DNA from: Acidimicrobiia bacterium
GTDB lineage: Bacteria > Actinomycetota > Acidimicrobiia > Acidimicrobiales > Iamiaceae
Length of the DNA: 9,101 nt
NCBI GenBank assembly: GCA_019247975.1
Contig: JAFBAD010000202.1
Span: 1 to 9,101, forward strand
Direction of reading: 5' to 3'
Position 1 is the stretch's first letter, and every line of letters begins with the position of its first letter. Of the stretch, positions 1 through 4,820 are shown piece after piece. A program made the translations under genes and the position numbers. A model generated the notes under the pieces. That model was not told the DNA's origin and did no database searches. It was given only the letters and a program-made list of their open reading frames with translations.

Positions 1-47
1 CCCACGACCGGGTCGTAGGGCGGTGTGACCGGGTCGATCCGGGCCAT
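1..47 (-). CDS. 5' end of a gene, possibly carboxymuconolactone decarboxylase-like (partial)
   Basis: Only the first 16 residues are in the window: MARIDPVTPPYDPVVG, with the remainder off the left edge. The ATG at 47-45 is well supported by a Shine-Dalgarno GAGGAGG (59-53) five bases upstream. An N-terminus of the form MARI-P-xx-PPYDP is one I associate with carboxymuconolactone decarboxylase/alkylhydroperoxidase-like proteins, but 16 residues cannot prove it. The gene is divergent from an HxlR-type repressor, which often controls a neighbouring oxidoreductase or detoxification gene. Its promoter carries two copies of a shared inverted repeat, so it is the likely regulated target. The start is secure; the product is a guess. 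Confidence 0.5.
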   Translation of the reverse strand, partial: MARIDPVTPPYDPVV

Positions 48-68
48 GGGTGCCTCCTCGCGAACCAT

Positions 69-87
69 CGTTTCTGAATTCGAAACG
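69..87. promoter_or_regulatory. Operator-like inverted repeat 1 (HxlR site candidate)
   Basis: The site reads CGTTTCTGAATTCGAAACG: 6-bp arms CGTTTC/GAAACG around a 7-bp centre. It is the same length and has the same arms as the repeat at 104-122, with centres 35 bp apart. It lies just downstream of the likely start site of the minus gene, and its right side overlaps a weak -35 for the HxlR gene. It is probably the second binding site for the HxlR product. Confidence 0.6.
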
Positions 88-96
88 CTCCCACGG

Positions 97-125
97 ACGC
101 TAACGTTTCGAAGATCGAAACGCAA
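97..125 (-). promoter_or_regulatory. Candidate promoter for the minus-strand gene at the left edge
   Basis: On the minus strand TTGCGT (125-120) and TAGCGT (102-97) are separated by exactly 17 bases. They resemble the -35 and the TAnnnT -10 of housekeeping actinobacterial promoters. The spacer is almost filled by the 104-122 inverted repeat, the usual layout for a repressor that blocks RNA polymerase. A start site would fall near position 90, giving a leader of roughly 40 bases with a good Shine-Dalgarno. Confidence 0.5.
104..122. promoter_or_regulatory. Operator-like inverted repeat 2 (HxlR site candidate)
   Basis: The site reads CGTTTCGAAGATCGAAACG: perfect 8-bp arms CGTTTCGA/TCGAAACG around AGA. 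It lies between the -35 and -10 of the minus-strand promoter and ends 27 bp before the HxlR start codon. A plus-strand TAACGT (101-106) overlaps its left arm, so binding here could also make the repressor autoregulatory. Confidence 0.65.
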
Positions 126-149
126 CGGGGTGCTCGACCCGGCCGCAAG

Positions 150-452
150 GTGCGCGGTTCCACCACCGGACGGCCGCTGATGGCTGCGATGGACCTGCTC
201 GGGCGGCGGTGGGCGCTCCGCATCCTCTGGGAGCTGCGGGACGGGCCGGTCGGCGCACGAGCGTTGCGTGACCGGTGCGACGGCATGTCCTCGAGCGTGC
301 TGTACGACCGACTCGGCGAGCTCAGCGACGCCCGGCTGGTCGAGCGGGACCCCGCCGGGGACTACCGCCTCACCGCGCAGGGCGCGTCGCTCGGCCGGGC
401 CGTCGAGCCGCTCGACGCGTGGTCGCGGCGGTGGGCCCGCTCGCTCGGTTAG
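150..452 (+). CDS. HxlR-family winged-helix transcriptional regulator
   Basis: This is a 100-residue DNA-binding protein of the HxlR type (MarR-like winged helix), usually acting as a dimer on an adjacent divergent gene. Residues 13-30 (AMDLLGRRWALRILWELR) are the family's typical first helix pair. Residues 34-60 hold the recognition region with SSSVLYDRLGEL, and residues 61-82 form the wing and following helix (ARLVERDPAGDYRLTAQG). The C-terminal WSRRW region fits the dimer helix. The N-terminal cysteine found in redox-sensing members is absent; the only Cys is residue 43, in the DRCDG segment. GTG at 150 is chosen because it gives the usual N-terminal length; ATG codons at 180 and 189 would trim the first helix, and no start has a strong Shine-Dalgarno. 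The stop overlaps that of the convergent methyltransferase. The ligand is unknown. Confidence 0.85.
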   Translation: MRGSTTGRPLMAAMDLLGRRWALRILWELRDGPVGARALRDRCDGMSSSVLYDRLGELSDARLVERDPAGDYRLTAQGASLGRAVEPLDAWSRRWARSLG

Positions 453-1321
453 GCGTCGGGGATCCGCGCCTGCACGACGCGGATGCGCCCGCCCAGCGCG
501 ACGTGCCCGTCGGTGTCGACCCGGGTTGCGAACGCCTCGGCGATCTCGGCGACGATCGCAGCCTTCGTCTCGTCGTCCGCGCCCTCGGCGACGATGCGGG
601 TCGGGCCGAAGTCGAGCGACGCCGGCGCGGCGTCCTGCGGTGACGCGCCGCCGGCGAACAACAGCGTGAGGTCGTGGGTCGTCTGCTCCACCGAGCTCCA
701 TCCGGCCGCCGTGAGGAGCTGCTCGACCGAGGCCGGGTCGTGGAACGAGTACGGCCCGTCGTCGTCGGCGGGTGGTTCGTAGGGCGCGCCGCACTGGTCG
801 AGCGCACGGAGGGCGGCCTGCAACGGCACCTCGAACACCTCCGATTCGCCCCGCCGCGCCCAGACCGCGGTCGCCAGCCGACCGCCCGGCTTCGTCACTC
901 GGGCGAAGTTGGTGAAGGCCGCGAGCGGGTCCGAGAAGAACATGACGCCGAAGCGGGAGATGACCACGTCGTAGGCCGCCGGCTCCGGCGGTGACCAGGC
1001 GCTGCCGTCGGCCTGCAGCCAGTCGATCGGCGCGCTGCCCGGCTCGGTCGCGACGCCGGCTGCGGCGGCCAGCATGTCCTCGGAGAGGTCGAGCCCGGTG
1101 ACCCGGCCGCCGGCGCCGGCGGCTCGCGCCGCCTCCCGCGTGGTCGGCCCGGTGCCGCAGCCGATGTCGAGCACGGATTCGCCCGGTGCGATCGCCGCAG
1201 CCGCCAGCAGTCGATCGGAGACGGGGGCGAGCTGCCGCTCGATGCCGGCCGCCTGACGGACCCAACGGGTGGCCCGGTCACCGGACCAGCTCTCGACGCC
1301 GCCGCGCACAGGATCGTTCAC
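449..1321 (-). CDS. Class I SAM-dependent methyltransferase
   Basis: This 290-residue soluble methyltransferase has a Rossmann-type fold of the Methyltransf_11/25 kind. Motif I is VLDIGCGTG (residues 50-58), the acidic post-I strand is GLDLSEDML (76-84), and residues 101-106 (WLQADG) carry the adenine-contacting Asp. Residues 118-152 (DVVISRFGVMFFSDP...TKPGGRLATAVW) match a subgroup of UbiE-like enzymes. The C-terminal third is a lid or substrate domain that gives no clue to the substrate. It starts at GTG 1321 with no clear Shine-Dalgarno; a TACGAT eight bases upstream suggests a leaderless transcript. Its stop TAA overlaps the HxlR stop TAG on the opposite strand (shared bases 449-452). There is no link to the glycan genes beyond being divergent from the GtrA gene. 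The family is sure and the substrate unknown. Confidence 0.85.
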   Translation of the reverse strand: MNDPVRGGVESWSGDRATRWVRQAAGIERQLAPVSDRLLAAAAIAPGESVLDIGCGTGPTTREAARAAGAGGRVTGLDLSEDMLAAAAGVATEPGSAPIDWLQADGSAWSPPEPAAYDVVISRFGVMFFSDPLAAFTNFARVTKPGGRLATAVWARRGESEVFEVPLQAALRALDQCGAPYEPPADDDGPYSFHDPASVEQLLTAAGWSSVEQTTHDLTLLFAGGASPQDAAPASLDFGPTRIVAEGADDETKAAIVAEIAEAFATRVDTDGHVALGGRIRVVQARIPDA

Positions 1322-1327
1322 GGACCG

Positions 1328-1341
1328 CGATCGTACGATCG
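1328..1341. promoter_or_regulatory. 14-bp perfect palindrome CGATCGTACGATCG
   Basis: A perfect 14-bp palindrome lies 7 bp upstream of the methyltransferase GTG and about 50-60 bp upstream of the divergent GtrA gene. It contains TACGAT on both strands. It could be an operator, or simply a -10 element for the methyltransferase whose symmetry is accidental. Confidence 0.45.
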
Positions 1342-1388
1342 TCCCGTGACGCGCACCGGGGTGAATGGGTCGGGTGGGACCCCCTCGG

Positions 1389-1394
1389 TAGGAT
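1389..1394 (+). promoter_or_regulatory. Candidate -10 element (TAGGAT) for the GtrA-family gene
   Basis: TAGGAT fits the TAnnnT -10 consensus. It overlaps the ATG at 1393 and ends ten bases before an in-frame GTG at 1405. If it is the real -10, translation must begin at 1405 and the mRNA would have almost no leader. No convincing -35 is visible. Confidence 0.4.
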
Positions 1395-1923
1395 GTCCCG
1401 CCTCGTGAGCCTCACACCTGCGGCGCTGATCGCGCACGCCCGGAGCGACGCCGGCCGGCGAGCCATCCGCTACTCGATGTGCTCCGTCGTGGGCGTCGTC
1501 GGGACCCAGATCTTCCTCTTCGGGTTCCTGCACATCCTCGACTGGAAGCCGGTCCTGTCGAACTTCGTCGCCGTCACGCTGATGTCGGTGCCGGTGTTCA
1601 TGCTCAACAAGTACTGGGTGTGGGGGAAGCGGGGCCGGGCCCACATGCGCCGCGAGGTCATCCCGTTCTGGCTGTTCACGGTGGCCGGGTGGATCCTCTC
1701 CACGCTGATGGTGATCCTGGTCGTGAAGGCCACCCGGACCGCCACTGAGCCCGACGGCAACAAGTACGCGGTGCAGCTCGCCAACATCGCCGGCTTCGGC
1801 ATCCTCTGGATCCTGAAGTACGTGTTCCTCGACAAGATCATGTTCGGCGTCGACCACCACACCCCCTACGACGAGGACATCGAGCGCGAGGAGCGCCTCC
1901 TCGGGCCCGAGCCAGGCTCTTGA
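1393..1923 (+). CDS. GtrA-family four-helix membrane protein
   Basis: This 176-residue integral membrane protein has four predicted membrane segments, at about residues 27-48, 53-71, 90-112 and 126-149. The loop after helix 2 has NKYWVWGKRGR (72-82), the aromatic/basic motif of GtrA-like proteins. Helix 4 ends in LKYVFLDKIMF, also typical. The charged tail (151-176) is cytoplasmic-looking. GtrA-family proteins act with polyprenyl-phosphate-linked sugars, as proposed flippases or as partners of glycosyltransferases in surface glycan synthesis. The ATG at 1393 has no spaced Shine-Dalgarno, and GTG 1405 (172 residues) is an equally good start because TAGGAT lies just upstream. The stop overlaps the next gene by four bases (TTGA), so the two are almost certainly co-expressed. 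The family is clear; the sugar carried is unknown. Confidence 0.87.
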   Translation: MSRLVSLTPAALIAHARSDAGRRAIRYSMCSVVGVVGTQIFLFGFLHILDWKPVLSNFVAVTLMSVPVFMLNKYWVWGKRGRAHMRREVIPFWLFTVAGWILSTLMVILVVKATRTATEPDGNKYAVQLANIAGFGILWILKYVFLDKIMFGVDHHTPYDEDIEREERLLGPEPGS

Positions 1924-2570
1924 GCCCCGGGCCGGCCGGGCTCGACCCCACCGTCCGTGCGAAGGCGGTCGCCGCCCGGGGGTTCATGCCGACCGACGAG
2001 GGCGACGCCCTCTTCGTCGCCGGTCAGGAGGCCGCCGCCGCGGTGCCGGGCGCGCCGTTCCTCGAGATCGGTAGCTACTGCGGCAAGTCGTCGGTCTGGC
2101 TCGGGGCCGCCGCCCGCGAGTCCGGGACCGTGCTCTTCGCGCTGGACCACCACCGGGGCTCCGAGGAGAACCAGCCCGGGTGGGAGTGGCACGAACCGGA
2201 CCTCGTCGATCCCGAGGTCGGCAAGATGGACACGTTGCCCCGGTTCCGGCGCACCGTCCACGATGCCGGGCTCGAAGCCTCCGTCGTGGCGCTGGTGGGT
2301 GCGTCACCGGTGGTCGCCGGGCACTGGACGACGCCGCTCGCGCTCCTGTTCATCGACGGAGGCCACGGGCGTGAGCCTGCGCACCGGGACTACGAGCAGT
2401 GGACGCCGCACGTCGCGCCCGGCGGGCGGCTCTGCATCCACGACGTCTTCCCGGACCCGGCCGACGGCGGACGGCCGCCGTTCGAGATCTACCAGCGCGC
2501 CCTCGAGAGCGGCCGGTTCGAGGACGTGTCGGCCACCGGATCGCTGCGGGTTCTGCGCCGCAGGTCCTAG
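1920..2570 (+). CDS. Class I SAM-dependent methyltransferase, Methyltransf_24-like
   Basis: This is a 216-residue soluble protein. Motif I is FLEIGSYCGKSSVWLG (47-62), with the GSYCGKSS loop typical of CmcI/Methyltransf_24-like enzymes. FALDHHRG (73-80) is the post-I acidic strand. LLFIDGGHGREPAHRDYEQW (142-161) supplies the Asp/His cluster that often binds a metal in O-methyltransferases of this group, and PGGRLCIHDVF (167-177) follows. The start TTG overlaps the upstream stop (TTGA, 1920-1923), indicating translational coupling to the GtrA-family protein. There is no Shine-Dalgarno of its own. By context it may methylate a sugar or lipid-linked intermediate, but the substrate cannot be read from the sequence. 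A GC-rich hairpin 25 bp after the stop may end the transcript. Confidence 0.82.
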   Translation: MSPGPAGLDPTVRAKAVAARGFMPTDEGDALFVAGQEAAAAVPGAPFLEIGSYCGKSSVWLGAAARESGTVLFALDHHRGSEENQPGWEWHEPDLVDPEVGKMDTLPRFRRTVHDAGLEASVVALVGASPVVAGHWTTPLALLFIDGGHGREPAHRDYEQWTPHVAPGGRLCIHDVFPDPADGGRPPFEIYQRALESGRFEDVSATGSLRVLRRRS

Positions 2571-2595
2571 GCGTGCTCCTCGGCGGTCGGGTTGC

Positions 2596-2623
2596 CCCGG
2601 GCGCCCGCCCGCCGGCGCCCGGG
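2596..2623 (+). terminator. GC-rich hairpin after the GtrA/methyltransferase unit
   Basis: CCCGGGCGCC (2596-2605) pairs perfectly with GGCGCCCGGG (2614-2623) across an 8-base loop, 25 bases after the stop at 2570. There is no U-tract, as is common for actinobacterial hairpin terminators. The stem could act on either strand. Confidence 0.5.
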
Positions 2624-2660
2624 AACCAGGTTCCCGCTGAGGGGAAAGACCGAGGGAGGT

Positions 2661-2689
2661 GGATGCCCACTCCCCAGCGGTGGGCATCC
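2661..2689. terminator. Second hairpin in the convergent gap
   Basis: GGATGCCCAC (2661-2670) pairs perfectly with GTGGGCATCC (2680-2689) around a 9-base loop; pyrimidine-rich sequence follows on the plus strand. It may be a bidirectional terminator for the two convergent units or a structured RNA element. It is less GC-biased than its surroundings, so the pairing is not a composition artefact. Confidence 0.45.
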
Positions 2690-2985
2690 CCCTCGTCCCC
2701 CCGCAGGAGAGTTTGCCACACCGACCACGCAGAGTAAAGGGCGAGCCCATATCACTACGTAGCGTGAAATCCCCTGGTCAGGGCACCAATCGGCGCAATC
2801 CTGGCGAAGTTCCCGGTCGAGATCGCCCCAGAGGCGCGCCACAACCCCCCGGCCGACGGGGGTGTGCAGCGAGGCTGCGCAGTCCGCCAGGCGGAGCAGC
2901 GGGCGGGGTTGAGCGCCGGATCGGCGAAGCCGGAGCGAGCAGCGAGCGGGGCCCGGCGCCAGCCGGGAGGGCGGCGGCGGGGGCA

Positions 2986-2999
2986 GGGCGGGAGCGCCC
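2986..2999 (-). terminator. Short hairpin just after the minus-strand operon
   Basis: On the minus strand GGGCG and CGCCC pair around CTCC, starting six bases after the toroid-protein stop codon. A pyrimidine-rich run follows. It is short and in GC-rich DNA, so this is a weak terminator candidate; CCCGGC/GCCGGG at 2952-2967 is an alternative. Confidence 0.25.
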
Positions 3000-3005
3000 G
3001 ACGCG

Positions 3006-4052
3006 CTAATCCAACACGTCGTCGAGGACGGGCAGCACCGCGTCGTGGTCGACGAAGAGACCGGAGGTCGGGCCGGCGCCCGAGATGCCGTCGGCGGCCA
3101 GGACCACCGCGGCAGCCGTGTACGTCGACTGCTCGCCGCCGGGGAAGTGGACGGCCTCGGGGTACACGGTGCCGGTCCAGTAGCGGCCGCCGGGCTCGCG
3201 GTACTGCTGCGCCCAGCCGAAGAGGCGCTCGGCGGTGTCGCGCTCACCGAGGGCCAGGTGGGCGAGCGCGCACTCGCAGGTCTCGGCCACCGTCACCCAC
3301 GGGCGGTCGGCGACGCAGCGGAGGCCGCGACCCTCGATCACGAACGAGTCGAGCCGGGCGGCCAGACGAGCCCGGCCGTCGTCGCCCGTGAGGACGCCGC
3401 TCAGCACCGGGTAGTACCAGTCCATCGCCCAGCGGTGCTTCGGGGCGAACGCGTCGGGCTCGGTGCGGATGACCGTCGCGAGGCGGGCGGCGGCGTCGGC
3501 CCAGTGCGGCCGCTCGTGGCCGAGGTGGTGGGCGAGCGCGATCGCGCAGCGGAGGCTGTGGCAGATGCTCGACGACCCCGTGAGCAGCGCGAAGGACCAC
3601 GGCGTGCCGTCGGCGTGGCGGGCCCACAGGATCTCGCCGCGCTCGGTCTGCAGATCGAGCACGAACTCGACGGCCCGGTCGACGACCGGCCAGAGCGTCT
3701 CGACGAAGCCGCTGTCCTTGGTGAGCAGCCAGTGGTGCCAGGTGCCCGCCGCGACGTAGGCGATCGTGTTGGCGTCGAGCTTGTCCTGCTCGACCCCGTC
3801 GGCCAGGTAGTACTGGTGCCACGAGCCGTCGGGCCGCTGGCGGTCGATCAGCCACTCGTAGGCCCGCTCGGCCTCGAGCATGCGGTCACCGAGGGCCAGC
3901 GCCATGGCCGCCTCGACGTGGTTCCACGGATCGGCGTGCCCACCGGGGAACCACGGGATCATGCCGTTCGGGAGCTGCCACTCCGCGATGGCGTCGATGG
4001 TCTCCTGGATCTGGTCGGACGTGACCATGCCCTCGACCGACGGTGCGCTCAC
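3006..4052 (-). CDS. Alpha/alpha-toroid (six-hairpin or prenyltransferase-like) protein
   Basis: This 348-residue protein has no signal peptide or membrane helix. It has repeated helical-hairpin units with short aromatic Gly/Asp turns: PWFPGGHADPWNHVEAAMAL (33-52), WLIDRQRPDGSWHQYYL (67-83), DANTIAYVAAGTWHHWLLT (93-111), LTGSSSICHSLRCAIALAHH (157-176), WVTVAETCECALAHLALGE (252-270) and GGEQSTYTAAAVVLAAD (305-321). This periodicity is that of alpha/alpha toroids. Residues 93-140 resemble GH15-type six-hairpin glycosidases, while DGSW-like turns also occur in terpene cyclases and prenyltransferases, so automated labels may say prenyltransferase. GTG 4052 overlaps the upstream stop (GTGA) and is fixed by a near-perfect Shine-Dalgarno eight bases upstream; a later ATG (residue 9) is less likely. 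It is the last gene of the glycosyltransferase-methyltransferase run, so a carbohydrate or polyprenyl-linked substrate is plausible. The reaction is unknown. Confidence 0.75.
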   Translation of the reverse strand: MSAPSVEGMVTSDQIQETIDAIAEWQLPNGMIPWFPGGHADPWNHVEAAMALALGDRMLEAERAYEWLIDRQRPDGSWHQYYLADGVEQDKLDANTIAYVAAGTWHHWLLTKDSGFVETLWPVVDRAVEFVLDLQTERGEILWARHADGTPWSFALLTGSSSICHSLRCAIALAHHLGHERPHWADAAARLATVIRTEPDAFAPKHRWAMDWYYPVLSGVLTGDDGRARLAARLDSFVIEGRGLRCVADRPWVTVAETCECALAHLALGERDTAERLFGWAQQYREPGGRYWTGTVYPEAVHFPGGEQSTYTAAAVVLAADGISGAGPTSGLFVDHDAVLPVLDDVLD

Positions 4053-4816
4053 GGGGCCACCACCTCCTTTGCGGAACGACGCGACTCCACCTCGGTGCGA
4101 AGCGGCTTCTGGGCGTAGACCACCAGGCTCTTGCCGAGCACCGGGTTCAGGACCTTCTCGGTCCAGCGCGTCGCCTTCGGCGCGGACGAGATGTCCCACA
4201 CGAGCAGGCGGTGGTAGGCCCGGACCGCGGGATGGGTGTCGTTGGTCGGCCCCACCGCGCACTTGAGCCACCAGTACGGCGAGTGCAGGGCGTGCGCGTG
4301 GTGCGCGGCGCCGGGCTCGAACCCGCCGGCTCGCAGCGTCGAGCGCAGCGCCGACTCGGTGAAGATGCGGATGTGGCCGCCGGGGACGAACGGCGCGTGG
4401 TACTCCTCCGACAGCGCCCAGCAGATCTTCTCGGGGAACCACGTGGGCACCGTGACCGCCATCGTCCCGCCGGGCTTGAGCACCCGGTGGAGCTCGGCGA
4501 CCGCGGTGTCGAGGTCCGGGATGTGCTCGAGCACCTCGCTGCACACGATGCGGTCGAAGCTCTCGTCCGGGAAGGGCAGGCGGGTGCCGTCGCCGTTGAT
4601 CACCGCGGCGGCCGCCTCCGGCGGGACGTCGCCCGCCGCGTCCATCGCGGCGAACAGACCGGCGACGTCCTTCAGCTCGGCGGCGTCGTAGTCGAGGGCG
4701 ATCACGCGAGCACCCCGGCGGTAGGACTCGAACGCGTGGCGCCCGGCGCCCGCGCCCATGTCGAGCAGGAGGTGGCCGGGCTCGAGATCGAGCCGCCGGT
4801 AGTCGACGGTCAGCAC
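4049..4816 (-). CDS. Class I SAM-dependent methyltransferase of the glycan operon
   Basis: This is a 255-residue Methyltransf_11-type enzyme. Motif I is LLLDMGAGAGRHAFE (16-30), the ribose-binding acidic strand is VIALDYD (38-44), and NGDGTRLPFPDESFDRIVCSEVLEHIPD (74-101) spans motifs II and III. LKPGGTMAVTVPTWFPEK (113-130) is the motif typical of methyltransferases placed beside glycosyltransferases. The C-terminal half has aromatic/His clusters (HHAHALHSPYWW, 172-183) that may form the acceptor pocket. It starts at GTG 4816, four bases after the glycosyltransferase stop, with a weak GAGG upstream. Its stop overlaps the next start (GTGA). Likely job: methylating a sugar or lipid intermediate made by the neighbouring GT4 enzyme. 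The family is certain; the substrate is inferred only from context. Confidence 0.87.
   Translation of the reverse strand: MLTVDYRRLDLEPGHLLLDMGAGAGRHAFESYRRGARVIALDYDAAELKDVAGLFAAMDAAGDVPPEAAAAVINGDGTRLPFPDESFDRIVCSEVLEHIPDLDTAVAELHRVLKPGGTMAVTVPTWFPEKICWALSEEYHAPFVPGGHIRIFTESALRSTLRAGGFEPGAAHHAHALHSPYWWLKCAVGPTNDTHPAVRAYHRLLVWDISSAPKATRWTEKVLNPVLGKSLVVYAQKPLRTEVESRRSAKEVVAP
4061..4070 (-). promoter_or_regulatory. Strong Shine-Dalgarno AAAGGAGGTG for the toroid gene
   Basis: AAAGGAGGTG lies within the end of the upstream methyltransferase gene, eight bases before GTG 4052. It is the best ribosome-binding site in the window and decides the start of the toroid protein. Confidence 0.85.
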
Positions 4817-4820
4817 GCGG

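Larger units (their letters stand above)
2571..3005. other. 435-bp non-coding convergent intergenic region rich in inverted repeats
   Basis: No credible gene is visible on either strand; open frames here are short, compositionally odd and lack good starts. It contains hairpins at 2596-2623 and 2661-2689, an odd palindrome GGGAACCAGGTTCCC (2621-2635), CTACGTAG (2755-2762), CCCTGGTCAGGG (2772-2783) and CCCGGC/GCCGGG (2952-2967). Bases 2700-2800 are noticeably less GC-rich than the surroundings. Bases 2930-3000 are a monotonous GC-rich tract built of gcgagc and ggcggc-like words. The stretch is unusually long for two convergent stops; it may hold terminators, an unrecognised RNA or a decayed gene. 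Confidence 0.6.

Noticed and set aside
2659..2737. Small plus-strand ORFs with GGGAGGT before GTG 2659/ATG 2663
   Set aside because: The Shine-Dalgarno-like word is only about three bases from the ATG or overlaps the GTG, the ATG peptide is 24 residues, and the start sits inside the 2661-2689 hairpin. The longer frame from 2659 is a low-complexity composition artefact.
2750..2783. Possible promoter or operator around CTACGTAG and CCCTGGTCAGGG
   Set aside because: No -35/-10 pair with proper spacing is present on either strand and no gene lies downstream in either direction to use it; kept only as part of the gap description.
2571..2860. c-di-AMP, cobalamin or RNase P-like RNA in the convergent gap
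   Set aside because: I looked for the conserved core strings of these RNAs and found none; hairpins alone do not support a family call.
2567..3247. 226-residue minus-strand open frame across the convergent gap
   Set aside because: Its first third is the out-of-frame shadow of the toroid gene and the remainder crosses the hairpin-rich gap. No Shine-Dalgarno or domain-like pattern is visible.
4053..4544. In-frame upstream extension of the toroid protein to 4544
   Set aside because: This extension lies wholly within the methyltransferase coding sequence in another frame and is Arg/Pro-rich nonsense. The Shine-Dalgarno at 4061-4070 fixes the start at 4052.
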